Source: UBA12191 sp009937185
GTDB taxonomy: Bacteria > Planctomycetota > UBA8108 > UBA1146
Assembly: GCA_938075155.1 (NCBI GenBank)
Contig: CALJGL010000011.1
Coordinates: 1 to 64,000 of the forward strand
Reading direction: 5' to 3'
Length of the DNA: 64,000 nucleotides
The translations under genes were made by a program, and so were the position numbers. The notes beneath the pieces are model-generated. The model was not told the origin of the DNA, ran no database searches, and saw only the letters and a program-made list of their open reading frames with translations. Position 1 is the first letter of the stretch; every line of letters starts with the position of its first letter. Below are positions 28,047-36,521 of the stretch, in pieces.

Positions 28047-30389
28047 TTGCAAAAGCAACACAGAATAAGAGAGATTTGCCACGAGCCCTCTTCTTTGCTA
28101 AAGCCCGCTTTGTTCGTATGGTTCGGTACATGCTTCAACGACTTTGACCCAACTGGAAATCTATCCATCTTCGCCCCGATCTCTCACTCCGATTTCATCA
28201 CCGTATTGACAGGGCTCATCTTCATTCTTGCTGCCATGTGCCCGACGGCTGCCAAACTTCATATGAGAGCAACGCTCCCTTTCCTTCTCGGAATGGGGTT
28301 GGCGCCTGGTAGCATTTTTTATGCAGATCTGTCTCAGGGTCCCCAGGAAATCAACGCCACCGTAATATCTGCCCCTCGAAGAATTCGGATTCGACAGCAC
28401 CAACCCGGCATGCGCAGTGAAGTGATCGCCCTTGTCGGAAATCTAAAAAATCAAGGACAGCAGATACCCGGTCAAGTCTGGCTCACCTGGCCCGCTTCTT
28501 CAGAATCATTAGGAAGAGGTGACCAACTCAAAGCTCTTATATCCGCAGGAACTGGATCACATAGAAGGATATTGTCGCCTGAACAGCTGGTCAGAAAACC
28601 TGGACATCGTTTGCTTGCTCAATTCGATATTTGGCGACAATCGCTCATCGATCACCTTTGGCCGCATGACAACGGTTGGGGCTGTGCACTCCTATTGGGA
28701 GAACGACGACTGCTCTCTCCGGAAACAAGAACTCGCTTCAAAAACACGGGATTGGCACACTTGCTTGCCATCAGTGGTCTTCATATCGGATTACTTCTAC
28801 AAATATTGACACGGTGCGGCCATCGGTGTTCTCCACAAATAGGACGGATCTGTCGGGGATCGGCTTTGTTATTGGTATGTCTCCAGGTTTTCATGTCAGG
28901 CGCAGATGCTCCCGCAATACGAGCCGCCGTGAGCGGAGTCTTCTTTCACCTGGCTCTCAATGCAGGAAGGAATATTTCTCTTCGACAAATTTGGGCTCTG
29001 AATCTGCTCGCCTGGTGCCTGATGGGACATGCCCCCCCTCATCCCAGCGCTACCATCTCCCTCGCGGCTGTCATGGCATTACAAATGGGTGCCGTCACTC
29101 ATTTTGACAAACCAAAAAAATCCGTCTTATTTTCAGGGTTTCTGGCTTCTCTGGGAGCACATGCCGCTCTGGTTTGGTGGACACCTTTCTTCAGCCCATG
29201 GAGCGCAATTTTCACACTTCTCATGCTCCCTGTGATCGCACTGACTTGGCTCACCACGCAGTGGACGCTTCTTACGGGATCAGATCCCACCGGCATTCAT
29301 TGCCAATTCTTATGGAACCTCTGCATCTTCCTTTTGGAAAATATTCCTGAGGTCTTTTTAAAGTTACCCGGTACCCCTTTGATATTGGCCACACTGGGTC
29401 CGCTCACGTGGACCTTTTTATTCATCAGCAGTGTCATGCTTTTGACAAGACGACACCAGATCGCGCAATTACTCCTTCTACTCGCAAGCCTATCCACCCT
29501 CTTACATTCCCTTCCCCAAGATGGATTAACTCTGTCTCTCCTCTCTAGAGGAAGAGGGCAAGCTTTTCTTTTGACCGATCGAAATGATGCACTGCTCTTC
29601 GATGCAGGCGACACTTCCGCACATGACGGCGGGACCGAATTCATTCAACGCCAACTTTGGAAAATGAACTTGAAAAGACTTCGGGGACTCTTCATTTCTC
29701 ACCCCCATCTCGACCACCAGAGTGCGGTTCCTGGCCTCATCGCAGCGAATACGCTGGACTGTATATTTCTGGCCGACAGTTACCGATCTCAACCGCAGGG
29801 GCAATCTCTCATCCATTTGGCGAACAAATATTCGGTCCCACTCAAATGGATCACAGACGGAAACCGATTCAGAATCGGCTCATTCGAGGTTTTCGTTATC
29901 AGCGCAGAACAACCTCCTATTGCCGGGATTCAAATCAACGATATGTCACCACTGATCTTGATTCGTTGGAAGGAGACCTACATTCTCACCAGCGGAGATG
30001 CCCAATCAGGGGTGCTCTCCGCTTCTTTGATCACGGGTCCGATCGATCACGTATTGATACCTCACCACGGATCCCCGGCCCCCAACCTGAAATCGTGGTT
30101 AAGCCGTCTCCAAGCCCGGACCTTTTGGGTCGCTAGGAAAAAACCACTCCCCCCAGAAACATCACTGTTTTTACAGCCTCAAGATATAAATCACGTCAAA
30201 TACCATGGTGACAATATCAACGTGCTGACCATCCAGCAGCAATTTGAAGACACTCAAGATCCACGTCGAATTCCAAGTCAGATTCCGTGCCAGATTCCGC
30301 GTGAAAAACATGAGTTATCCTTGCTGCTTCACAGATTTCAAAACTTTCGATTCCGCCTGGAACAAAAAATAGGCGAGAGTCCTAAATAG
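28047..30389 (+). CDS. comEC: ComEC/Rec2-family DNA uptake channel
   Basis: ComEC forms the inner-membrane channel through which single-stranded DNA enters during natural transformation. The 780-residue product has N-terminal hydrophobic helices and an OB-like region, then the competence domain with GLAHLLAISGLHIGLLLQI near residues 238-256 and many membrane segments (about 260-480). The C-terminal part is a metallo-beta-lactamase domain with ISHPHLDHQSAVPG (the HxHxDH metal motif) and LIPHHGSPAPN. The start is TTG at 28047 with GAGGGG about eight bases upstream. The gene stands alone on the plus strand. A terminator for the opposite gene overlaps its last codons. The pilus-like operon in the same window could be its partner. 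Confidence 0.92.
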   Translation: MQKQHRIREICHEPSSLLKPALFVWFGTCFNDFDPTGNLSIFAPISHSDFITVLTGLIFILAAMCPTAAKLHMRATLPFLLGMGLAPGSIFYADLSQGPQEINATVISAPRRIRIRQHQPGMRSEVIALVGNLKNQGQQIPGQVWLTWPASSESLGRGDQLKALISAGTGSHRRILSPEQLVRKPGHRLLAQFDIWRQSLIDHLWPHDNGWGCALLLGERRLLSPETRTRFKNTGLAHLLAISGLHIGLLLQILTRCGHRCSPQIGRICRGSALLLVCLQVFMSGADAPAIRAAVSGVFFHLALNAGRNISLRQIWALNLLAWCLMGHAPPHPSATISLAAVMALQMGAVTHFDKPKKSVLFSGFLASLGAHAALVWWTPFFSPWSAIFTLLMLPVIALTWLTTQWTLLTGSDPTGIHCQFLWNLCIFLLENIPEVFLKLPGTPLILATLGPLTWTFLFISSVMLLTRRHQIAQLLLLLASLSTLLHSLPQDGLTLSLLSRGRGQAFLLTDRNDALLFDAGDTSAHDGGTEFIQRQLWKMNLKRLRGLFISHPHLDHQSAVPGLIAANTLDCIFLADSYRSQPQGQSLIHLANKYSVPLKWITDGNRFRIGSFEVFVISAEQPPIAGIQINDMSPLILIRWKETYILTSGDAQSGVLSASLITGPIDHVLIPHHGSPAPNLKSWLSRLQARTFWVARKKPLPPETSLFLQPQDINHVKYHGDNINVLTIQQQFEDTQDPRRIPSQIPCQIPREKHELSLLLHRFQNFRFRLEQKIGESPK

Positions 30390-30401
30390 AGAACTCTCGC
30401 C
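30361..30401 (-). terminator. Terminator of the FAS1-CIA30 gene, overlapping the comEC 3' end
   Basis: GGCGAGAGT (30372-30380) and ACTCTCGCC (30393-30401) form a perfect nine-base stem. On the minus strand it is followed by TATTTTTTG, the form of a Rho-independent terminator for the convergent gene. Its bases include the final coding triplets and stop of comEC, so one segment serves both strands. Confidence 0.7.
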
Positions 30402-30442
30402 GTCAAGATTCGGGAGTTAACCCGAAGAGGTGTGTGTCAAGT

Positions 30443-31750
30443 TTAGATCGGGCTGTTACCGAAGGCGATATCCGCCTCCACTGAAGGCACTGCCACGATG
30501 CTGTCGATCTCTAAGCGGAATGAACCTGCTTTTTTGTCGTAGATGTAAAAGTCAAGCCCACCGATCTGACTCGGGTCGATCTTCCCCGGCAGCTTTTGAC
30601 CAAAGAAGTGACGCTCCATCTTTTCGATGGGGACAGTCACCGTGATCCATTCTCCAGCCACTGTGTCAAAACGAGCCCAGTAGGAATCTCTACCGGCTCC
30701 CGAAGATCCTCTCGACCCCAGAATGTAGGTGCGGCCATCTCCTTTGACTCGAACTTGCAAAGCGGAAAATCCGTCGAGAGATTTTTTGGGAAGGCTCGTT
30801 CTCATAGACGAAAAACCACCGTTGTTTCTGAGGGAGGTATTCCCTTCGAAAACCAACGTGCTTCCAGCGTGGCTAATCTTTCCGGTCGATTGTCCACCCA
30901 TGACGCCGTCAAGAACGGTTCTCCAGCGGCGAACTTGATCGGAGCTTTCGAACGTGAAAAGTGACTTTCCGCTGACATCTTCAATCACCGGAGTCGAAGC
31001 GACTTTGAGGTTTCCCTGAATAACAGCGTCGATTAATCCACGGTACTCCCAGGCCAAAGCTCTTACGTCTGTCATTTTTTCTGCTTCCACTAAACGACCC
31101 CTCAGAGTTTTGCGCTCGCTATCAGAAAGGTCGAAACCAGTTCCCAACACAAGTGCTTCGAGGGCGGTGACATATACGGCACAGCACGCTTCAGGAGAGC
31201 CATCATTGAACAGAGGAACACCTCTCTCGATGGCGGCAGAAAGAAGTGTGTTTACAGCGCGTTCCAACGGAGGAGGAAGCAACACACGATCGATGACGTG
31301 GATCACACCGTTACTGGCTACAATGTCTGCGGCCTCAACAGCGGCTTCACCCACGATAACTCGTCCCCGGACAGAGCTCAGCTCAAGAGCAGTTCCCGCC
31401 AAGGTCTCTACCTGATCAAGTCCAACGAGAGCGCTGGCGTCAAAGCGTCCAGCCACGACGTGGTGCTTGAGGATGTTTTGCAATTCAGGAAGTCCCCTAT
31501 CACTGAGTAAAAACTGAAGAGTATCGTTATCGATACGAGAAAAGGCGCTGTCGGTCGGCGCGAAAACAGTAAAAGGTCCAGGTCCAGCGAGAGCCTCTAC
31601 CAGACCCGCAGCCTTGACTGCGGCTACAAGGGTCTTGAATTGGTCAGACCCGACTGCAATATCCACAATAGAATCCGCGCCCTTCGCCTCTGAGGGCGAG
31701 AATGGGACGAGAAGAGTGGTCAGGGCTAAAACAAGGGCAATGATTTTCAT
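30443..31750 (-). CDS. Exported FAS1 (fasciclin) domain fused to a CIA30-like domain
   Basis: The 435-residue product starts with a signal peptide (residues 1-24). Residues about 27-155 are a FAS1 domain, with TLVAAVKAAGLVEALAGPGP, FTVFAPTDSAFSRI and the closing GVIHVIDRVLLPP, all diagnostic. Residues about 165-260 are a helical linker. Residues about 265-425 match CIA30 (complex I intermediate-associated protein 30): LFTFESSDQVRRWRTV, DGVMGGQSTGK, FSSMRTSLPKKSL and IGGLDFYIYDKKAGSFRLEI. FAS1 domains mediate adhesion; CIA30 is a galactose-binding-like beta sandwich known from mitochondrial complex I assembly and found alone in bacteria. The combination suggests a periplasmic or surface binding protein. 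AAGGAAA precedes the ATG. Confidence 0.88.
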   Translation of the reverse strand: MKIIALVLALTTLLVPFSPSEAKGADSIVDIAVGSDQFKTLVAAVKAAGLVEALAGPGPFTVFAPTDSAFSRIDNDTLQFLLSDRGLPELQNILKHHVVAGRFDASALVGLDQVETLAGTALELSSVRGRVIVGEAAVEAADIVASNGVIHVIDRVLLPPPLERAVNTLLSAAIERGVPLFNDGSPEACCAVYVTALEALVLGTGFDLSDSERKTLRGRLVEAEKMTDVRALAWEYRGLIDAVIQGNLKVASTPVIEDVSGKSLFTFESSDQVRRWRTVLDGVMGGQSTGKISHAGSTLVFEGNTSLRNNGGFSSMRTSLPKKSLDGFSALQVRVKGDGRTYILGSRGSSGAGRDSYWARFDTVAGEWITVTVPIEKMERHFFGQKLPGKIDPSQIGGLDFYIYDKKAGSFRLEIDSIVAVPSVEADIAFGNSPI

Positions 31751-31859
31751 GATTGATTTCCTTTTCCTAACGAGTTAGTCCCCTTTTTACCCTAAAACCA
31801 CGCCAGCGAAATCGTTCAAAACGTTCACGCCCTCCATCGGCGCACATAAATAAAGACGC

Positions 31860-33011
31860 ATGAGTCCTTTTCTGTCTCGCTTGTTTCAGGGTCTCCCTGC
31901 TCTCATGATGCCCTCCAAGAAAGGAAGCTCTTTGCCTGAAACACCGCACGAAAAAGCAGATTCCGAAGCTCAGCACTCTGATTCTTTCTTCACTTTGAAA
32001 TGGGAGGGAGATATCGATGGCACTCTGCTGCTCCTCGATCAAACACTTCTTCCACACCAAAATGTGATTCTAGATTTAAAATCTCCACAACAAGTGCTGG
32101 ATGCCATCGTCAAGCTGGCGGTACGCGGCGCTCCTGCAATAGGAGTTGCTGGGGCATACGCACTTTGTCTGGCGACACGAGATTTAAAGAACTCTTCTGA
32201 TGTTCGAGTACGTCTGAAAGAGGTCGCACCTTCTGTCAGAAACTGCCGCCCCACTGCTGTCAATCTCGCCACGATGGTGGATCGAATGATGGATCTTTTG
32301 GACTCTGAGGCCGCCGCTTCATTGGAAGGCCAAGAACTTCGAGAATTACTTTTCTCTGAGGCATCTCGGATCGAACGGGAAGATCAGGATTATTGTCAAA
32401 GAATTGGTCTTGCCGGGGCGAGCGTCATTCCTGATGGCTCGACAGTCATCACTCATTGCAATGCAGGAGCATTAGCAACCGCCGGTTCTGGCACTGCACT
32501 CTCGGTCGTATATCAGGCTTGGGCAGAAGGACGGCGATTTCAAGTTCTCGCTGATGAAACTCGTCCACTTCTCCAGGGGTCAAGAATCACAGCATGGGAA
32601 CTCCAAAGGAAAAATATTCCTGTCGAAGTCATCTGTGACAGTGCTGCTGGGAGTTATTTCCAAAGGGGACTCATCGATGTTGTGATCACGGGATCCGATC
32701 GCATCGCTTCAAATGGCGATGCCGCTAATAAAATCGGAACCTACAGTCTCTCAACATTAGCAAAAGCACACGGCATTCCATTCTACATTGCAGCTCCTTC
32801 CACCACGTTTGACTTCAACATCCAAAACGGGACCCAAATCCCTATTGAAGAAAGACCTGAAGAGGAAATCTGGTCTGTAGTGGGAAAAAAACGCCCCATC
32901 GGTAATATTAAGTATGGGAACCCTGCATTCGATATCACACCGGCTTCCAGCATCACCGGTTGGATCACCGAAGTGGGCATAATTCAGCCTCCATTTAAGG
33001 AAATTCGTTGA
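31860..33011 (+). CDS. mtnA: S-methyl-5-thioribose-1-phosphate isomerase
   Basis: MtnA isomerises the aldose methylthioribose-1-phosphate to the ketose in methionine salvage. Conserved parts include RGAPAIGVAGAYAL, THCNAGALATAGSGTAL with the active-site Cys, LADETRPLLQGSRITAWEL, VITGSDRIASNGDAANKIGT with the catalytic Asp, and IEERPEEEI near the end. From the ATG at 31860 the product has 383 residues, about 45 more at the N-terminus than the family norm, and no ribosome site precedes it. ATGs at 31905 and 31908 are alternatives, also without a good site; translation could be leaderless. It overlaps the following DCC-protein gene by four bases. Nothing else of the salvage pathway is adjacent. 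Confidence 0.93.
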   Translation: MSPFLSRLFQGLPALMMPSKKGSSLPETPHEKADSEAQHSDSFFTLKWEGDIDGTLLLLDQTLLPHQNVILDLKSPQQVLDAIVKLAVRGAPAIGVAGAYALCLATRDLKNSSDVRVRLKEVAPSVRNCRPTAVNLATMVDRMMDLLDSEAAASLEGQELRELLFSEASRIEREDQDYCQRIGLAGASVIPDGSTVITHCNAGALATAGSGTALSVVYQAWAEGRRFQVLADETRPLLQGSRITAWELQRKNIPVEVICDSAAGSYFQRGLIDVVITGSDRIASNGDAANKIGTYSLSTLAKAHGIPFYIAAPSTTFDFNIQNGTQIPIEERPEEEIWSVVGKKRPIGNIKYGNPAFDITPASSITGWITEVGIIQPPFKEIR

Positions 33012-33901
33012 ACGACACTGCTCCCACAAACTCAGAAGGAAATTCCAAACTCCCATTACTCGCATTTGATGGCGATTGTCGTCTTTGTGTCGGAAGTATT
33101 CGAAGCCTAGAGAAAATGGGGCTATTGGGAGATTTAGAAACCTGCGCGGCGACGCTGGTGACAGGTCCCGATCGCATAGTTCTCGATCAACATCGTCGAG
33201 CAGGAGAAATCGTCCTATTGTTGAAGGGGCGCACCGAAGCATTATCAGGAGCCGCTGCATTTCGTTGGATTCTTCAACAACGTTATCCCGGAAAGCTCAC
33301 CCAGATATTGAATTGGTTACCGGTCTACATCGTCATGACTCTGGGTTATCGCTTTATTGCTTCTTTCCGCAGGATTTTCATCCCTCCAAAAGTCACTCCC
33401 GATCCACTCTTCCTTGAGCCTGGTTGGGTTCCAATCTTTAGAAGTATCGGATTTCTTATATTTCTGTCCATGGCGGCGGCTCTCTTGGTGAACTCCTACT
33501 CTTGGCTCAGAACGACGACCTCCGATACAACAGTCTTTTCGCTCTCTTTGTTTATCGAAGCGTTCCTGCTCATGGGAGGCATATTCATCGGCAATGGAGT
33601 TATGCTCTGGGCACTCGGATTCCCACGCTTCATCGATCACCTCGCTGTTCAAGCTTGGATCAGTGCGGTGGTCATGATCCTCTGTTCTGGAATACTATTC
33701 ATCTCAGGAATGTACTTCGACATTTCTCTGTTCATGGCATGCATTCTTTATGTGATCATCTCAATGGGGCTCATACGGTCCTATTGGACCTGGCTGGGTT
33801 TCCAAGATGGAAAAAAGGGCCGAATCGCAATAATCACCACGACAATCGCAGTGGCCTACAGCGGTTCAGCCCAGATAATTTACCAATATTACTCCGCTTA
33901 G
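33008..33901 (+). CDS. DCC/DUF393-family thiol oxidoreductase-like protein with C-terminal membrane helices
   Basis: The 297-residue product begins with TTG at 33008, overlapping the mtnA stop (TTGA), so it is translationally coupled. Residues 17-130 are a DCC/DUF393 domain: LLAFDGDCRLCVGSIRSLEK carries the DxDCxxC motif (Cys24, Cys27), and LSGAAAFRWILQQRYPG follows as in the family. From residue 140 there are four or five membrane helices (about 142-165, 178-202, 214-262, 272-292). DCC proteins are proposed thiol-disulfide exchangers; the fused membrane part is not one I recognise. Coupling with mtnA is unexpected and may be chance. Confidence 0.82.
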   Translation: MNDTAPTNSEGNSKLPLLAFDGDCRLCVGSIRSLEKMGLLGDLETCAATLVTGPDRIVLDQHRRAGEIVLLLKGRTEALSGAAAFRWILQQRYPGKLTQILNWLPVYIVMTLGYRFIASFRRIFIPPKVTPDPLFLEPGWVPIFRSIGFLIFLSMAAALLVNSYSWLRTTTSDTTVFSLSLFIEAFLLMGGIFIGNGVMLWALGFPRFIDHLAVQAWISAVVMILCSGILFISGMYFDISLFMACILYVIISMGLIRSYWTWLGFQDGKKGRIAIITTTIAVAYSGSAQIIYQYYSA

Positions 33902-33936
33902 CTGACTCAAAGCCCTTAGCTCTTCAAGCTTTCAGA

Positions 33937-34443
33937 TCAGGCGCCCGTCACCTTACCTCGAAGTGCTTCATCCTTCGCTGCGACTTTACTCGCCATCGTC
34001 GATTTGTGCTCATCCAAACGAGCACGCATTCCAGCATCAGAACTTCCGATGATCTGGGCAGCGAAGATAGCGGCGTTGGTCGCTCCGGGCTTACCGATAG
34101 CCACAGTTGCAACAGGAACTCCAGGAGGCATCTGTACCGTCGCCAAAAGGGCATCGAGTCCGTCGAGAGCACTCGAATCGATGGGAACACCGATGACGGG
34201 CAATGTCGTACTCGCAGCCATCACTCCCGCAAGGTGTGCCGCATGGCCTGCTGCAGCAATGATCGCAACATACCCTTCCGCCGCAGCAGTACTGCTCAGA
34301 TGATGGGCCACTTCTGGAGTTCTGTGCGCAGAACACACTCTGACTTCGGCTTCGATCTCGAATTTATGTAATTGCTCGACACAGGTTTCCATGACAGACC
34401 AATCGCTGTCACTTCCCATGACGACGAGAACCTTATGACTCAT
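33937..34443 (-). CDS. purE: N5-carboxyaminoimidazole ribonucleotide mutase
   Basis: PurE moves the carboxyl group of N5-CAIR to carbon 4, giving CAIR in de novo purine synthesis. The 168-residue length and the motifs VLVVMGSDSDWSVM (5-18), VCSAHRTPEVAHHL and AAAGHAAHLAGVMAA fit bacterial class I PurE. The start overlaps the purC stop by four bases. The gene is convergent with the DCC-protein gene, 35 bases apart. PurK is not in the window. Confidence 0.96.
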   Translation of the reverse strand: MSHKVLVVMGSDSDWSVMETCVEQLHKFEIEAEVRVCSAHRTPEVAHHLSSTAAAEGYVAIIAAAGHAAHLAGVMAASTTLPVIGVPIDSSALDGLDALLATVQMPPGVPVATVAIGKPGATNAAIFAAQIIGSSDAGMRARLDEHKSTMASKVAAKDEALRGKVTGA

Positions 34444-35354
34444 GATATTTGTTCCTTCCAGGTCTCCCAGGTCACTCCCGTGACTCTCTCAAACAACTCC
34501 TGATAGCGGGCTGTAGTCCCCTCTATCACTTCTGCGGGCAAATTGGGTGGAGATCCCTCTCCGGTCCAACCCACAGAGGCTAGGTAATCACGTACATATT
34601 GTTTGTCGAAAGAAGGAGGGCTCGCTCCGACTTTGTATTCATCGGCAGGCCAGTATCGAGAAGAATCCGCCGTGAGAACTTCGTCTCCTAGGACAGGACC
34701 ATCGGCGTCCATTCCAAACTCGAACTTGGTGTCCGCAAGTATTAATCCCTGCGTTGCGGCGTGCTCACGTCCATGAGAAAAGATATCGACGGAGAGAGAC
34801 TTGAGTTGATTCATCAAATCGACTCCAACCATCTCTCCCGCTTTCTCGATAGAGATGTTTTCGTCATGTCCATCATGATTTTTTGCAGCAGGAGTAAAAA
34901 TAGGATCGTCGATTCTCTCCGCTTGCTGCATTCCTTCGGGAAGAGGAATTCCGCAGATAGCCCCTGTAGCCTGATAATCTTTCCAGCCACTTCCGACGAC
35001 GTATCCTCGAACGACACACTCCACAGGGATCATGTCGAGTTTCTTAACCAACATCGCTCTCGGTCCCCATTCTTCAGCAGCCTCACGAAATGGTTCCGGA
35101 AAATCTGCAGGTTGAGTAGAGACGAGGTGATGTCGAATTTCTGAGGGCAAACGATCCAGCCACCATTGAGTCAACTGGGTAAGAATCGCTCCCTTTTCGG
35201 GTATGCCCTGGGGGAGAACAACGTCGTACGCACTGATGCGATCACTGGTAACGAGTAAAAGGTGCTCACCCAGATCAAAAATATCGCGGACTTTTCCGCG
35301 CAGGATGGGTTCGTGGCCGGGAACGATGATGTCCCGAATGGCGGTCGGATGCAT
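34440..35354 (-). CDS. purC: Phosphoribosylaminoimidazole-succinocarboxamide synthase
   Basis: PurC joins CAIR and aspartate using ATP to form SAICAR, the step after PurE. The 304-residue protein carries RGKVRDIFDLGEHLLLVTSDRISAYD near its start (within about 19-44), VVRGYVVGSGWKDYQATG, DTKFEFGMD and LTADSSRYWPADEY, all typical; its length fits the longer, eukaryote-like form. AGGACAG lies before the ATG. purC precedes purE and overlaps it by four bases, so the two make a compact purine operon. Confidence 0.96.
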   Translation of the reverse strand: MHPTAIRDIIVPGHEPILRGKVRDIFDLGEHLLLVTSDRISAYDVVLPQGIPEKGAILTQLTQWWLDRLPSEIRHHLVSTQPADFPEPFREAAEEWGPRAMLVKKLDMIPVECVVRGYVVGSGWKDYQATGAICGIPLPEGMQQAERIDDPIFTPAAKNHDGHDENISIEKAGEMVGVDLMNQLKSLSVDIFSHGREHAATQGLILADTKFEFGMDADGPVLGDEVLTADSSRYWPADEYKVGASPPSFDKQYVRDYLASVGWTGEGSPPNLPAEVIEGTTARYQELFERVTGVTWETWKEQIS

Positions 35355-35466
35355 AGTCTGTCCTTATCCAAAAGCCTAAGTAAATCGCCCCTGTCGATTC
35401 AGGGGTCAGAGGACACATTACAGCTCCAGCGGTCCCCTGCCACCCCCTCTAGGGAAGACCTCAGAT

Positions 35467-36456
35467 TCAAATCAACTTTTCTCGAGATCCGTCAGGCCTA
35501 TGCTTCCAGCGCTGATGGAGCCAAAGCCAGTCTGAGGGAACCTCCCGGACCCAATTTTCGATCCGATCACTCACCTCTCGAGTCACCAAATCGACGTGAG
35601 AACGGATATTTTCCCCTTCGGGAAGATCAGCGATTTCACAGGTCAATCGATACTTCCGACCGTCCTCCACCCTTCTTGCGTGCAGATATATGACTGGAAC
35701 ACGATATCTCCTCGTCAATACGCCAATCGAAGGAATAGTACCGGCGTCTCTTCCCATAAAGGGGACATAGACTCCGTCCCGGTTGTTTTGATCCACGAGA
35801 AGAGCCAAGCATGTACCCGATCGAAGCGCACGTCCCATTTCTGGAAGGGCCCCTGTAGGGTCAAGAATTTCAGGGACAGTTCCTGCCCGCAGTGCATTCA
35901 TGGCTGCATGCACATATCCATTTTTGATACGCCGAGAAAGGAGTCCAATACGCCAACCCTTATGAACAAGAGTCGGTAACACCATCTCGAAAGGGCCCAA
36001 ATGACCACTCACAAGTAGAAATGATTCACCGTCACGGTGACGTGACTCCAGTTCTTCCCATGGTCCGCTCCAGACAATCCGATCGTGAAATTGAGGATCA
36101 GCTAACCATTTCCTTATCTGCAACGCCTCGACAGCGGAGACCGCGACCCTTTTCCAAGACTCCAGAGCGACGGCTCGAATTTTTTTCTCACTCCAAAGAT
36201 GACCATATGCGTATCTGAAATTACTCAACGTGACGCGACGTCGGCGAGTCGCAAGCCACCAAGCAGGTACCGCCAGTCCCCGTGCAAATAAACACGCCCA
36301 TTTCGCGGGAAGAAATGCGAGAGGCGCAGCCACCAAACCACCGAGAAGCGCACCAAGAAGTGCGGCGGGGCCATACTGGTGCCGCTTTCTTGAGCGAGGG
36401 GTTGCTTCTTTTTGTGTCATATCCCCCCTAGCACGATTATCAAAATTGTCTGTCAT
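35467..36456 (-). CDS. Lipid A acyltransferase, LpxL/HtrB family
   Basis: The enzyme adds a secondary acyl chain to lipid A (or a related lipid) at the inner membrane. Of 329 residues the first 30 are polar, then a hydrophobic segment (about 30-70) anchors it. The catalytic HX4D/E motif is in LLVSGHLGPFEMVL, with His152 and Glu157. LALLVDQNNRDGVYVPFMG and PVIYLHARRVEDGRKYRL are the later conserved blocks. The C-terminal NWVREVPSDWLWLHQRWKHR matches the family ending (WxWxHRR). TAAGGAATC precedes the ATG. With lptD this supports an LPS-bearing outer membrane. Confidence 0.92.
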   Translation of the reverse strand: MTDNFDNRARGDMTQKEATPRSRKRHQYGPAALLGALLGGLVAAPLAFLPAKWACLFARGLAVPAWWLATRRRRVTLSNFRYAYGHLWSEKKIRAVALESWKRVAVSAVEALQIRKWLADPQFHDRIVWSGPWEELESRHRDGESFLLVSGHLGPFEMVLPTLVHKGWRIGLLSRRIKNGYVHAAMNALRAGTVPEILDPTGALPEMGRALRSGTCLALLVDQNNRDGVYVPFMGRDAGTIPSIGVLTRRYRVPVIYLHARRVEDGRKYRLTCEIADLPEGENIRSHVDLVTREVSDRIENWVREVPSDWLWLHQRWKHRPDGSREKLI

Positions 36457-36521
36457 GATTCCTTAGGAACAGTGTATCCTTCGCACCCGCCTGCCAAACA
36501 CCTTCCCGAGAGGAATCTTTA

